DNA of 64,000 nucleotides. Origin: Portunus trituberculatus. Its lineage: Eukaryota > Arthropoda > Malacostraca > Decapoda > Portunidae. A program made the position numbers and the translations under genes. Positions 10,774 through 23,583 of this stretch are shown here, one piece after another. Each line of letters begins with the position of its first letter. Position 1 is the stretch's first letter. The notes beneath the pieces are model-generated. The model worked only from the letters and a program-made list of their open reading frames with translations, searched no databases and was not told the DNA's origin. The stretch lies in NCBI RefSeq assembly GCF_017591435.1, contig NC_059281.1, positions 10,357,402 through 10,421,401 on the forward strand. Reading direction: 5' to 3'.

Positions 10774-11116
10774 GTTCTTATCCTCAAACACTGCTGCGCT
10801 TCACCTCCACTATTTCGAAAGGCTTTATCTAAATTGACACGAGGTTTTTAAGGTGTTTTTACGTTTCCAAAGGCAGAGTGATAAGATATTTTTTTATTAA
10901 CTGGAGAAACACTCTTCAAAACCCCGCTAATCATATATGGCCTTGGAAAATAGTCGTGGTGAGAGAGAAGAGAGCTTTCAAGCTATTTTTATGGTTCTAA
11001 AGGCAAAATGACAAGATTTCTGCATTATTATCTATAGAAACACTCTTGAAAACCGCGTTAATCATCTGTGGCCTTGGAAAATAGTCATGGTGAGAGAGCA
11101 AAGCGTTTCTGAATAC
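10774..11116. mobile_element. Family 2 MITE-like element, dimer
   Basis: Left end GTTCTTATCCTCAAACACTG with CACCTCCACTATTTCGAAAGGC. The body is repeated twice. Right end GAGCAAAGCGTTTCTGAATAC. Confidence 0.75.
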
Positions 11117-11380
11117 TGAATGTGTATAAACCAACAAACTGAATAAATAAAGCGAAAATGTAGTCTTCACTCCAGCTGGACACGCTTCGAACCAAGACCA
11201 TTCAGATAACAAACTAAAACTGCACCAAATTCTGAGCATCTTGGCAGTGAGTGGACGGGAAGGGAGGAGAGAAAACGGGAAGCTGTAAGGAAATTGGACC
11301 AGTATTGCGCGCTGCTTCGAAAAGGAATCAAAGCAGCAAACCTGATAGTGTAGAGTAAAGATGGAGACTGCTGTGCCTGT

Positions 11381-11467
11381 TCCTCCTCCTCTTCCTCCTC
11401 CTCCTCCTCCTCCTCCTCCTCCTCCTCCTCCTCCTCCTCCTCCTCCTCCTCCTCCTCCTCCTCCTCT
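11381..11467. repeat. (CCT)n microsatellite
   Basis: CCT/TCC triplet run of about 87 bp with one CTT interruption near the left. Confidence 0.96.
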
Positions 11468-12060
11468 GCTTTGCTGTCCTGTCTCTCACACTGTGTAGTT
11501 AGTATAGAATAATTAACTAAGCAGCCTAGTAAGGACCCCAGGGTCTGTTGTTGCTTGGTCTTTCCTTTGTATTTGTATTCCTCCTCTTCCTCCTCTTCCT
11601 CCATCAGCAGCACATTTCACACAACACGCACCTTTCTCCTCTCACTAAATATCTACCTAGAGACCACCACAACAAGCTACGTTCTCACTTCTGTCCTCGT
11701 TACTCCTCCTCTTCCTCCTCCTCCTGGTACTCCTCACACACCAGAGCCACTTTCCTTCCCTTCCCTTTCCATTCCCTTTCTGCTTCTAGCCTCCAGGAAG
11801 CACGACTAGGAAGGGGCAGTAGAAGAAAGGAGCAACAGAAAACGTGGTTAGTGTTCAAGGGAGTGCGTGGGGCGAGGAAGGGAATGGCCTGGGGTGGTGT
11901 CATGAGTGGTGGGCGTCGCATGTCACCCTACTCGATAGCAAATGTGCTCCGTGCCAGCGTAACGAGGTGTCCATCCTGAGGCGCAGAGAGGTAGAGGAAG
12001 TGAAAAGTCCGCTATGTTCTTTCTGCTTTCCTTCCTTCCTTCCTTCCTTTCTTTTCCCAG
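11468..12060. other. Pyrimidine-rich unannotated stretch
   Basis: Includes shorter CCT clusters at 11579-11603 and 11704-11725. No supported exon. Confidence 0.4.
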
Positions 12061-12320
12061 GGAGAGGAACGTGGGTCTCGTTTCTTCTTCTTTTCTTCTT
12101 CTTCCTCTTTCTATTTCTTCTTTTTCTTCTTCTTTCTTTCTTTTTCTTCTTTTCTTCTTCTTCATCTTCTTCTTGTCCTTCCTCTTCTTCATCTTCTTCT
12201 TATCCTTCCTCTTCTTGTTGTCCTTCTTCTTCTTCTTCTTCTTCTTCTTCTTCTTCTTCTTCTTCTTCTTCTTTTCTTTCTTTCTTTTCTTTCCTTTCCT
12301 TCCTTTCTTTTCTTCTTCCT
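12061..12320. repeat. (TTC)n/(TTTC)n low-complexity tract
   Basis: Polypyrimidine tract with a pure TTC core at about 12220-12272. Confidence 0.9.
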
Positions 12321-12740
12321 CTTCTGGTGAATGGAAGCCCTAACAACGATGTGTCAGTATGCATACACTTTGTAGGTAAAAAGTAGACGTCCATGAAGAA
12401 GTGTTAGAATTTTACAGGAGTCGGAACGTTTTCAGATATGGTGAGTGGAAAAGTGTGAGTGGCGTGTATCAGAAGGAGTGTCTGAGTGCGAGTTTGTATT
12501 TACGGATGGAAATATTCTGAGAAATCTACCAAGTTTATACAAAAGTGAATACATAAAAATGCGGCAGGATGAATGTTCGTGTATGAGCGAGCGTGGCGCG
12601 TCTCTGCACGTGGCTAACATTTTGTGTCTGGCATTTCATTGAGTTCCTTCTGAATTGTTGCTTTTCATTTTTTTTTTCTTTCCTGAATTGAATGCCTTTG
12701 TTTTGATTTTTTTTTTCCTTGGATGCCATTCTGCCTCGTG
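12321..12740. other. Unannotated, nothing recognised
   Basis: Unique sequence with no supported feature. Confidence 0.4.
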
Positions 12741-13180
<440 letters not shown>

Positions 13181-13790
13181 CACAGTAATTTTGCTGTTGA
13201 CGCTGCTACTCCTTTCTTCCACCTTCCTTGTATCTCAATTACAGCCTCACGGACATTTCCACTCGTGCTATCCTTGAGGTGGGCCGCGGCTGTGTGTGGC
13301 ATTCTGGAGTTGTCTACGGCAGATCGATGCTTCCTCTATTTCATGGGCGTTCCTTGAGAGCAGCCCACCCGTGACTAATCCTATTGCTTTGCATTCTTTT
13401 GTTGCATAAAGCGGTATTGGATCCGGTCATGTGCAGCCAGATAGCATAGCGCTCCACTCACGGGAAGGTTCAAGACAGACAAATGAGTTTTATGTATCCA
13501 CTGTAAGGAAGAAAACCCTGAAATTTTTCCCTGTTCAAGAGAGCCGCCGCCCACCACTGGCCCCTCCTCTGTGTCTCACCACCGGGTCTCGCCACAAAAT
13601 TCAGTCAAGTCAGTTTCATTCACCAAGATTTTTCATTGAAAGTTTTTGCTCCTACATGTGAAGACTTCGGCAGTCTATTTTATTCAAGATTCGCTCCTGT
13701 GAATCTATTGAATAATTGTTGCCATGATAAGTAACGCAACCATTCCGAATTCAGCCTTATCTTATCTAATCTAATCTATTATAACCCAAT
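13181..13790. other. Unannotated, nothing recognised
   Basis: Unique mixed sequence. No supported exon. Confidence 0.4.
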
Positions 13791-14095
13791 TGAACACAGT
13801 GTCACCTCAGTTCATTTCATCTCACCTCACCTCAACTCTCCTCACCTCTCCTCGCCTCGCCTCACCTTACCAAACCTCACCTCACTTTACCAAGCTTTAC
13901 CTCAGTTCACCTCACCTCACCTCGCCTCACCTCACCAAACCTTACCTCTCCTCACCTCACCTCACCTCGCCTCCTTTCATCTTACCAAACCTCACCAAAT
14001 CTCACCTCACCTAACCTCACCAAATCTCACCTCACCTAACCTCACCTCACCAAAGCACCTCACCTCACCAAACCTCACCTCACTTAACCTAACCT
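13791..14095. repeat. (CCTCA)n degenerate pentamer array
   Basis: About 300 bp of CTCACCTCACC-type pentamers with CCAAA, CCTTA and CTAAC variants. It resembles a strongly mutated relative of the CCTAA array at 27541. Confidence 0.8.
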
Positions 14096-14335
14096 ATACA
14101 TAGACACAAATACTCTAGAGGATCCTGTCGGTGGAATAGGTTTGGGAAAATTTGACCTGAGGGAAGTTACACCGTCGCTCCTCGTGTCCTTCCAGAGGCG
14201 AGAGATCAAAGCTGCCACTTTAAGCATTGTTGTGAAAAAAAGTTACAAAAACAATAAGGGTTGAGCCACTGTAGGGCTTTCATTCCACTACAAAGGCCGG
14301 TCCTCACTGTTCTTGGTCGTTTGTTGTGGCGGTGT

Positions 14336-14397
14336 TGTTGTAGTAGTAGTGGTGGTGGTGGTAGTGGTAGTGGTGGTGGTGGTGGTTGTGGTGGTGT
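14336..14397. repeat. (GGT)/(AGT)n triplet tract
   Basis: Imperfect GTG/GTA triplets over about 62 bp. Confidence 0.9.
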
Positions 14398-14461
14398 TAA
14401 AACTGGTAGCAGCTTTTCCTTTTCGTTATACTCAACAGACACTAAAATTCTTCTTTGGTCC

Positions 14462-14672
14462 GTATTCAGAAAGGCTTTGTTCTCTCACCACGACTATTTT
14501 CCAAAGCCACATAAATTATTAGCGGGGTTTTCAAGAGTGTTTCTCCAGCTAATAATGTGGTAATCGTGTCACTCTGCCTCTAGAACCGTAAAAAACACCT
14601 TAAAGACTTATGTAAATTCAGATAAAGCCTTTTGAAATAGTGGAAGTGAAACATAAAAGTGTTCTTGAATAC
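14462..14672. mobile_element. Family 2 MITE-like element, full single unit
   Basis: Starts GTATTCAGAAAGGCTTTGTTC, then CTCACCACGACTATTTTCC. Ends GTGTTCTTGAATAC. The best-preserved single-unit copy, about 211 bp, with both ends intact. Confidence 0.8.
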
Positions 14673-15264
14673 TAACTCTTGAATCACAATATTTCCAGTC
14701 ACATTTAAAGCGTCAATTACTTATACTGACTAAGGAATGACACTAATCAGGCAACGGGCCACATGTATCACGTATCTCCCAGCAGTGTATCGTGTCGCTG
14801 TTAAGTTTCAACCTGCAAATCCAGTTAAATATCTGGCGTCATCTTCAGCAGGAATCTGTCTCGGAAGTTGAATTAGATATGTCTCTCCACTTCCCCCGCG
14901 TCGCGTTGAGATGTGGAAGACTTTAATGAAAAATTGTAAAGGAGGTCAGTGCAGTTCCGGAGACTCACGACACGACAACCGGAGCGTGGAAACGTGCGTG
15001 ATTTCCTGCTGTGTCGTGAAATTTGATAGTTTTGCTACGCGGGAACGACGCTTAATTTTCACTCCTCGCCTTACTTTCCCCCTCGCCTTAAGTGTGAATG
15101 TACAGACTTTATTATTATTATTACCTTTATTGTTGTTATTATTTTACCTCTTCTTGTTTACCCAGGATGGTCCGACGCGAGGTTATTTCAGGTCTCTTGG
15201 GAGGAAGCGCACACACTCATTTACACGAGTCTGCATTCATGATATACGCACACGGGAAGGTGGA
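14673..15264. other. Unannotated, nothing recognised
   Basis: Unique mixed sequence. No supported exon. Confidence 0.4.
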
Positions 15265-15294
15265 GGTGGTGGTGGTGGTGGTGGTTGTCGTCGC
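15265..15294. repeat. (GGT)n microsatellite
   Basis: Short GGT run of about 30 bp. Confidence 0.85.
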
Positions 15295-15479
15295 CTCGCC
15301 TGCTGATGGTGGTGCTGCCTGGTGGGGGACACGCCGCTGGTCTTGACTCTCGACTCACAAAGCGCGGCACAGATTGCTAATCATCATAATAATCAGCCTC
15401 GATTGAGAGTGGCGGAAATATTTGGGAATCTGCAAGTCAAATGTGTCCTGGGTTATCTTAAGGACTGAGGGAAGTGAGT

Positions 15480-16200
15480 GGAGGCGTTAAGGTAAGTGAC
15501 CTGACCAATGAGCAGGGCGTGCCGTGAGGACAGCGTGCGTGGCAGGGCGTGTGCCGCCTGGAGTGTTGGTGACGCAGCACTCAGACGCGGCCTGTGCCCG
15601 GGAAGCGCGGCTTTAAGAGTGTCTTAATGAGATGCTGATAAATCAAGCAAGTTTGGGGACGAGGCAGCTCCCGGGAGGGCGGAGGTTTGATGGGTGCAGG
15701 CGCTCCGTGGTGCCAGCCAATAAACTCCTGCGTTCAGGCCGCCCGGCTCGTATTGGAAAGTTATGTGGTGACATCGAAATGTTTGGGTGACTTTTACTTA
15801 AGTTTTGATCTCACGTTCTTAGAAAACTTTCCATCCCTCTAACCACTGGACGCTTTAATGATTTTTTTCCTCACGCAGTGAAGGAGGCGGCGGCGGAGGG
15901 AAGGGAGGGCCGTGCATCCAACATTCTTGTCGTCTGGATTCCTTCTGTGTTCCATTCAGCGCACCGACCTTATTTGAGTTGTGTTATATTTCCGTCTGTC
16001 ATGAACGCTTGAACGAAGCTTTGACCCTGAACTACTTACGGAAAGCTTCATCTCAGGAGGCTCCGGCCCGTCCTTCACCACAGTATTTTGAGGTCACTCA
16101 GGGGACGCCCTCCAAGCCGCCCTTCACTCACCTGTCACGCCGCGCCGCCCACCGCCGCCCTTCACTACGCGGCTCTGCTAGGCTCGACGCTTTTATGTAA
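15480..16200. other. GC- and CpG-rich unique stretch
   Basis: Richer in G+C and CpG than its surroundings. Contains a CCAAT pentamer (15506-15510) and, at 15710-15725, GCCAATAAA. A Ser/Pro/Arg-rich open frame covers 15979-16200 but has no convincing acceptor. It may be an island or a non-coding exon region. Function unknown. Confidence 0.35.
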
Positions 16201-16910
16201 ATTTCCCTCCAGTAGGAAATACCACCTAAGAGGATTCCTCCCACGAAATTTTCACCCAATATAACTCACCCCATGATTAATTGGCCCATTCTGACGTGCT
16301 TTATCAAGACGGGAAGTGTTTTTGAGGAAATCTTGTGGGGGAGAATATTCGCGGGGGAAATTTATCTTTGGGTTTGAACATATACCTTCTCGCTGCCATT
16401 TCCTTGCCACTGGTACTGCACCACCGCCGCCGTCACCACCGCCACCGTCGCTATTCTGAAGCAGGAGTTGTGGCAGTGCACCAAACATCGGGAGTAAATA
16501 TGTCGTCCGTTTTTATGATGGACGCCGCCGCATTGATCGCGTGGAGTTTTATCACGAAATCCCAACAATACAATTTCTGCTTTCTGTGTGTCGTTTTGTT
16601 TGGAAAGAATGCAAACTTAATTGTGTACTGATCCAGGACTTTATATTTGCTTGTATTTTATTCGCATTCATTACTTTTATTGATAATTGAGAACATTTCG
16701 GAGCATTTTGAAGCTGAGAGAGGCTCGGCACATGATTGCTGTTGCTCTCATTTCAAATCCTGGTATTGATGACAAGCTTTCTGAACCCTCTTATGTTAGT
16801 GTGTGAGTACAAGAACATGAAAAAACACCATTTTTACCTCAATAGAAGTAAACGAACTGAGAGTCATTGTGAAGACAGGTTCCCTCATGAAGTATTGGAG
16901 AGTTTATGGT
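16201..16910. other. Unannotated, nothing recognised
   Basis: Unique sequence with a small CCG/CCA triplet cluster near 16420-16450. No supported exon. Confidence 0.4.
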
Positions 16911-17125
16911 CTATATTCTGAAACGCTTTGCTCTCTCACCATCACTACTTTCCAAAGGCTCCAGTTGAAGATACTCGTGTTTTTTAAGAGTATTTTTATG
17001 GTTCTGGTGATAGATTGCCAAGATTTCTAGTTTACCAAAAGAGAAGCTGTCTTGAAAACCCGGCTAGGTGTCTCTGCGGGCTTGGGAATCTGTCGTAGTG
17101 AGAAAGCAAACCATTTCTGAATATG
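16911..17125. mobile_element. Family 2 MITE-like element
   Basis: Starts CTATATTCTGAAACGCTTTG, with CTCTCACCATCACTACTTTCC. Ends AAACCATTTCTGAATATGG. Closest to the copies at 8286 and 8535. Confidence 0.78.
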
Positions 17126-17252
17126 GTTTATATATGAGCCACTACTGTCCACCTTAAGGAAGATAAAAGGGAAGATGATAATAGAGCAAGGGCAGGCAAA
17201 AAGAATAAAAGAAGAAAATGTGCAGTAGAGAAACAGAAAATAATTGTGGAAA

Positions 17253-17254
<2 letters not shown>

Positions 17255-17312
<58 letters not shown>
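17255..17312. repeat. (GA)n microsatellite
   Basis: Pure GA run of about 57 bp that passes into purine-rich sequence to about 17460. Confidence 0.96.
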
Positions 17313-17319
<7 letters not shown>

Positions 17320-17551
17320 AGAGGAGTAGAGACAAAGGCTGGGAGAAAAAGACCAAAGGAGAGAGAAGGAAAAAGAGAAGGAAGGGAGGAGAAAAGAGAG
17401 AGGAAGAAAAGGGAGGACTAGAATGAGGAGATGAAGGAGAGTAAAATATGTAAGAAGGGGAGATGAGAGTACGGCAGTTAGAATGAGGATGTCTGAGGTG
17501 GGCGGTGGCTTCTTCAGGATAAACTCTGAGATGTTACTGATGGTGTAAGAG

Positions 17552-17612
17552 CCAGCCTAGAGCCAGCCTAGAGCCAGCCCAGAGCCAGGCCAGAGCCAGC
17601 CCAGAGCCGCCC
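17552..17612. repeat. 10-11-bp tandem repeat
   Basis: Six units of AGAGCCAGCC(T/C). Confidence 0.85.
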
Positions 17613-17887
17613 CAGCCACCGTGACGTTAGATGATGGCCGCCGTAATGGTGCTTGCCTCACGATATTCCATTAACATTATCTAGCCGACGAATTAGCGTG
17701 ATGAGCTGCCTGCCGCCCTGCCACATTGCCCACTGTCACGCTAAGAAGTGATTAGCTGCTGCCCTGTCCCTGTCTGGCCTCGCAGAACAAAGAGATTTAC
17801 TGAAGTATTTTCGTTCAAGTGAAACATCTTGCAAATATTGGCCTTGACTGAGTTTGAATTGTGTGAGACAGAGTATTACCTGGGAAT

Positions 17888-17889
<2 letters not shown>

Positions 17890-17981
<92 letters not shown>
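17890..17981. repeat. (CT)n microsatellite
   Basis: Pure CT run of 92 bp. Confidence 0.97.
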
Positions 17982-17983
<2 letters not shown>

Positions 17984-18107
17984 AGCCCCACTTGAGTTCG
18001 CCCTAAACTCTGCAGGAAAGTTAGGAAGCATCGCCGCGGAGTTACCGATGACCGGACGGAGAGTTCTCGAAGTGTTCTCAGCTTCATGTGGAGACTTGGA
18101 GATATTC

Positions 18108-18320
18108 TTAACCTCTTCAGTACTGGGACACATTTCTACCTTGTGATTTGTGTACGATTAGACAGTTTTATTGACATCAGCAAGTGTCTATAGAGGTTAG
18201 AGGATTAATACCCACAGTCTTCACTATTTTATTCTATACATAAGTTTCTGAAGCTCTATAAAATCATCAAATAGTAAGCAGAATGAATATGGAAACGCGT
18301 CATGGTATTCAAGGGGTTAA
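18108..18320 (+). mobile_element. Family 1 MITE, full length with both TTAA
   Basis: TTAACCTCTTCAGTACTGGG at the left, GGTATTCAAGGGGTTAA at the right, 213 bp. Its right TTAA is shared with the next copy. Confidence 0.9.
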
Positions 18321-18493
18321 TCTCTTCAGTATTCATATTCATTGTGCTTACTATCTGGTGATTTTGTACGGCTTTGGAAACTTATGTAGGGAATTAAATA
18401 GTGAAGACTGTGTAATAATTTTCTGACTTCCTTACACCCTTCCTAATGTCAATATCTCATGGTAAAAATGCGTCCCAGTACTGAAGGAGATAA
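18317..18493 (-). mobile_element. Family 1 MITE, inverted neighbour
   Basis: Begins at the TTAA that closes the previous copy (TTAATCTCTTCAGTATTC) and ends GTACTGAAGGAGATAA. Two copies abut in opposite orientation. Confidence 0.85.
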
Positions 18494-18743
18494 GCCTTTG
18501 TTTTTATTCTTGGCCTTTGTCTTCGTCAGTAACTAAAGTGTTTGTAATAAAGTAGCTATTGTAATCTGTGGTCATTCTTTGTTTATATTTGAAGAAACTG
18601 AAGACACGGCGACCTCCTCACACACACACATAGTTGATAGTTTTATTGACCACAGTATCATGTACAGTGAAAACCGATTAACAATTTCTCAGTCGTCTTG
18701 TTTGGCTGGTTCTTTTCTAAATTCCCGGTCTGTTTCTTATTTT

Positions 18744-18970
18744 GGGGACCGCCGTGGTACAGTGGAACCATGCGTGCTTTGGGGTCCGAGGGGTCTCCAA
18801 GCGCACGGGTTCGAATCCTATTCACGGTCAGAGTGTAGGTTGGGCTTCCTCACTCGGGGCAACGGTTTCCTAGCAGGTGGGCTTTTAGATAGGAGGTACC
18901 CCAAAAAGTACCACATTTAGCCCATAAATTCCCGTGAAAAGCCCACGTGGTATAGATTAAAAGAAAAGAG
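18744..18970 (+). mobile_element. tRNA-derived SINE, family A
   Basis: The head has an A-box-like GTGGTACAGTGG and a perfect B box GGTTCGAATCC (18809-18819), flanked by complementary GACCG/CGGTC bases. The tail continues TTGGGCTTCCTCACTCGGGG, CCTAGCAGGTGGGCTTTTAG and ends in an A-rich stretch. A second copy lies at 40464. This is not a tRNA gene because a long conserved tail follows. Confidence 0.85.
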
Positions 18971-19039
18971 AAACAGTACTGATTTTATGGGTTCAATCTA
19001 ATTCATTACCATTTTAATTGTAGAAGTAAAGATAACATG

Positions 19040-19040
<1 letters not shown>

Positions 19041-19122
<82 letters not shown>
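19041..19122. repeat. (AC)n microsatellite
   Basis: Pure CA run of about 82 bp. Confidence 0.97.
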
Positions 19123-19126
<4 letters not shown>

Positions 19127-19344
19127 AGGAAAGACGTTGAAATATGTGAGCCGTAACATGTCTTGCTTTCATTCCTTCATTCTTTCTTTTTTTTTATCTT
19201 TTCTTTTCTCTATTTTTCATCACCGTGAGACTTTGGGATTTGGTGTAGAGCCTGGCACGTGTAGCGGCAGCAGTGGTGGTGGTGGTGGTGGTGGTGGTGT
19301 TAGTGTGCGTAGGGGTTACAGCGTCCTTTCTGCCTGACCTGACC

Positions 19345-19404
<60 letters not shown>
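19345..19404. repeat. (CT)n microsatellite
   Basis: CT run of about 60 bp. Pyrimidine-rich DNA continues to 19800. Confidence 0.95.
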
Positions 19405-19406
<2 letters not shown>

Positions 19407-19805
19407 AAGGTTAAAGTATGTATCATTTTCCTTTGCTGAAATATCTTGATCTTCTCGAGTCCTTGCTCCTTCCTTCCTTCTCGTCCGTCTCTCTTTTCTT
19501 CGTTTTTTTTTTCATTCCTGCTGTCCTCCTTTCTTATTTCTTCATATCTGTCTTTATTGATCTTTCACCCTCCTCCTCCATTTCCTCTGTCCATCTCCCT
19601 CTCTCCTTCATTCTTTCTCTACGCTTCTCTCGTTTTTTTTTTCTCTCATTTCTCTTCTCTTTCCACATTTCTGTCTCGTATCACTATTTTGCTCATTATA
19701 TTATTTTTTCTCTCTTTCTCTCTCTATTTCTTTCTCTATAGTTGTCTCGTTTTTTTCCTCCCCTTTTTCTTTTTTCTCCACATTTCTGTCTCGTATGACT
19801 TATTT

Positions 19806-20005
<200 letters not shown>

Positions 20006-20109
20006 AGCAAGGAAAAGAACGAGTCTGTTTTGTGAGTTTCTTTTGCAAACTGATGAGTCGCCAAACATATTTTCCACGTGTAATTAAAATCCCTCTTGAA
20101 GTTCCATGG

Positions 20110-20249
<140 letters not shown>

Positions 20250-20344
20250 CAAAACTGCATTTTGTATAATGTATTTTTCATGTGAAATTAATTGAATTGT
20301 AATGATTTTAGTATTAATGTTGTTTTAATCATGGTCGTGTGTTG

Positions 20345-20382
20345 TAGTAGTAGTAGTGGTGGTGGTGGTGGTGGTGGTGGTG
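20345..20382. repeat. (AGT)/(GGT)n triplet tract
   Basis: Four AGT triplets pass into GGT triplets. Confidence 0.85.
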
Positions 20383-20629
20383 ATACATAATCCTTTTCAT
20401 CGTCGTTGGTAATTGCATATTTTTACATCAGTATGCATGAGTTTAAAAGTATATACAAGATAGAGGGTGGTGGGGATGAAGAAGGCCATTTACGTCACTT
20501 CAACTTTTTCTAAGCTCAAGTTGAAATTAGATGAAGGAAGGAAAAGTTTGGTGGAAGTCTTTAATCTGTGCCTTGATGAAGTGTGGAGAGACAGAGGCGA
20601 GGAGAGATGCTTGTTTGAAAGTGCTCGTT

Positions 20630-20730
<101 letters not shown>

Positions 20731-20923
20731 CTGTATGTGTGTTTGCTGGCCATTTTTGTTAACATTCTAAAACCATCAGTCTTCCTCAGCTCTTTTATTT
20801 CCTTTTCTTTATTATTCTAAAAGTCTCGAGATATATTTTTTTTCATGTCTCATCACGTTATAAAATCAAGGTCCGTTTTATTATTTTTTTCACAGGACAA
20901 GGACAATATAATCACAAAGTACA

Positions 20924-21135
20924 TTAATCCCTTTAGTACTAGGACGCCTTTACCTTGATATTTGTGTACGATTAGACCATTTTTACTGACATTAGTAAGG
21001 GCTTATGGAGGTCAGAAGATTAATGGCCGGAGTCGTCACTATTTTAACTTCCACATGCGTTTCTGAAGCTGTATCAAATCACCAAATACTAACCAGAATG
21101 AATATGAAAACACGTCCTGGTACTGAGGGGGTTAA
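20924..21135 (+). mobile_element. Family 1 MITE, full length with both TTAA
   Basis: TTAATCCCTTTAGTACTAGG at the left, GGTACTGAGGGGGTTAA at the right, 212 bp. Confidence 0.9.
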
Positions 21136-21830
21136 AGACCTTACGTAGTGGATTACTCTCCTGCTCACATTGTACCTAGACACTGCTATGACAGGCGTGT
21201 TATGGCCTCGTCCTGACTCGTGAAAGGGAAGGAGTTTTAATTAAAGTGAAGCATACTTTCGCCTTTGCCTCCTGTGTGTTTAGCTGCTTCATGTGAATTA
21301 ATGATCACACCTTTGTACCTTGACGCTCTGAGGTCTGTTTGCCTTGATGCCGCCATGCTACTGCTATTATTCATGTCACTCTTCTTGTTCAGCGGCTACC
21401 AGCACTCTAGCACTCTAGCAGCACTCTAACAGCACCAGTAATTGCACCCAGATTCCTGTACTGCTCTCATCTCACGTTGCCTTCACGATGCTGAGAAAAG
21501 GGGTGTAGGAAATGGTGCAGTGGTCATTGGGTAGATTCATGGGGATGGGTTCATGTGGGAGTCCCTTCAGTGTGTGTCTAGAGGGCGGGACTGAGATGAG
21601 ACGAAGCCGTGTGTTGTATCGTTGCCTCTTCACCACGTCCTCTCCACCACGAGTTACTTGGAACTTTGTGGAGATTGTTTGATAGACTACAGCGTTTCAC
21701 ATAAGTATACATGGAAAAGGTCTATTGTTTACCCTTTTTTTTCCTTATTTCAGGTCAGATGTAGTGAAGACTTTAAGTGAGAAAGGAAATGAGACTGGAG
21801 AAAAAATGTAAATGCGATGCAATTTTACAG
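21136..21830. other. Unannotated, nothing recognised
   Basis: Unique mixed sequence with a short AGCACTCTA repeat near 21400-21425. Confidence 0.4.
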
Positions 21831-22189
21831 TAACATCTTCAGCACCAGGACGCATTTCCATATCCATTCTGCTTACTATTTGGTGATATACAGCTTCAGA
21901 AACGTATGTGGGGAGTAAAATAATGAAGACTCTGGCCATTAATCTTCTGACCTCCATAGACCCTTCCTGATGTTAATAAAATGGTCTAATCACACCTAAA
22001 ACTCGCATTTCCATATCCATTCTGCTTGCTTTTTTGGTGATTTTATATGGCTTCAGAAACTTATGTGGAGATTAAAATAGTGAAGACTGACCACTAATCT
22101 GACTCTCATAGACCCTTCCTAATAAGAAAAATTGTTTAATCACACCCAAAACTCACGGTGAAAATATGTCCCAGTATTGAAGAGGTTAA
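21831..22189 (-). mobile_element. Family 1 MITE, internal tandem dimer
   Basis: One left end (TAACATCTTCAGCACCAGGACGC) is followed by two successive bodies. Each contains CATATCCATTCTGCTT, the GCTTCAGAAAC block and TAGACCCTTCCT. A single right end closes it (CAGTATTGAAGAGGTTAA). Consistent with unequal recombination or nested insertion. Confidence 0.82.
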
Positions 22190-22474
22190 CCCAATACAAA
22201 CTAGTTAAAAGTGAGCAGTAAACCACCTACAACATTCCCTTCTATCATGTAACGTATCTGTTGTTGGAGAGGAAACGTTTGCACCTGCTTGCCAGCCTCC
22301 ATCTTCCCTGTGCCTTTCCACTCACGCCTCTCAGCACCGTAATTAACAAGCCGGGCGTGAGTTGGTACTGCAGGTCGATGTTTAAGGAAGACAGACGGAA
22401 GCTGGCAGGGTCGCTCTCTATCTTTAGTGCGAGTCAGGTGGGTAGACGCAAGGCAGCAGTATCTAACTAAAGGC

Positions 22475-22688
22475 TTAACCTCTTGAGTACCATGACGCGT
22501 TTCCATATTCTTTGTGCTTACTATTTGGTGATTTTATACAGTTTCAGACACTTGTGTGGGGGATTGAAATAGTGAAGACTGTGGCCATTAATCTTCTGAC
22601 CTCCATAGACCCTTTCTAATGTCAATAAAATGGTCTAATCGTACACAAATTTCAAGGTAAAAATGTGTCCCTGTACTGCAGGGGTTAA
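22475..22688 (-). mobile_element. Family 1 MITE, full length with both TTAA
   Basis: TTAACCTCTTGAGTACCATG at the left, CTGTACTGCAGGGGTTAA at the right, 214 bp. Confidence 0.9.
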
Positions 22689-22725
22689 GAAGGGAGATCT
22701 CGATGTGAATCACGCCCTGGCCAAT

Positions 22726-22760
<35 letters not shown>
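22726..22760. repeat. (AC)n microsatellite
   Basis: AC run of 35 bp with one G. Confidence 0.95.
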
Positions 22761-22761
<1 letters not shown>

Positions 22762-22872
22762 GGGCCGGCCGGGGATCAGTCTGGCGTGCACTGAGGGCCC
22801 TGGAGACCACTGCATCTCGCACATCCTGACGCTGTAAAATTGCCTACACGTTGTTCATTGCACGCTATGCCT

Positions 22873-22874
<2 letters not shown>

Positions 22875-22950
<76 letters not shown>
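22875..22950. repeat. (GT)n microsatellite
   Basis: Pure TG run of 76 bp. Confidence 0.97.
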
Positions 22951-22951
<1 letters not shown>

Positions 22952-23074
22952 AGGCAAAGATTGGAGATTATAAACTCATGAAATCCAGTCTAGCTCCATG
23001 CAAGTCCCTAATCTGATGCTGATATGTGAGTGCCATTCCGGAAAGAAACTGAAGGAAATATGCCTACATAATGC

Positions 23075-23123
23075 ATACATATACATACATACATACATAC
23101 ATACATACATACATACATACATA
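23075..23123. repeat. (ATAC)n microsatellite
   Basis: About twelve ATAC tetramers. Confidence 0.95.
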
Positions 23124-23403
23124 GGGGGCGCCAGTGTTAATCATATCGTGCTTGCTGCTTTACCGTTGTCACGCTCTGGACACTTTTATAACGCTGCCTT
23201 GACGTGGGAAAAAAAAAATCTCCGTTGAAATAAAGCGACACGAACAAGTAATGAGGCGGAGCGCGTGGAGGAGAGGGAAAAATTGTATTGCAGGGGAAGT
23301 GTATCATAACTCAGGGTGGTGCGGCCCCGGGGTGAGGCGGCGCCCTGTGTGTGTCGACCAATGGCGGGGCAGACACAGGCGTTTTTCTTTTTTCTTTTCA
23401 TTT

Positions 23404-23428
23404 TTGTGTGTGTGTGTGTGTGTGTGTG
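23404..23428. repeat. (GT)n microsatellite
   Basis: Pure GT run of about 25 bp. Confidence 0.9.
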
Positions 23429-23472
23429 AGAGGATTCGTGTATCGCTTTGTCAGTGTTGAGCTTCACCCGCG

Positions 23473-23583
23473 TTAGGTTAGGTTAGGTTACATTAAGTTA
23501 GGTTAGGTTAAGTTAGGCTAGGTTAGGTTAACTTAGTTTAGATTAAGTTAAGTTAGGTTAGGTTAGGTTAAGTTAGGTTAGGG
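23473..23583 (+). repeat. Interstitial (TTAGG)n array
   Basis: About 22 pentamers of the arthropod telomere motif TTAGG on the + strand, with variants (TTAAG, CATTA, TTTAG). Confidence 0.85.

Noticed and set aside
15979..16200. Ser/Pro/Arg-rich open frame as a coding exon
   Set aside because: No pyrimidine-rich acceptor and only a poor donor; the GC-rich composition alone can produce it.
18744..18830. tRNA gene
   Set aside because: A and B boxes are present, but a conserved tail of about 140 bp shared with the copy at 40464 and an A-rich end identify a SINE; the cloverleaf is incomplete.
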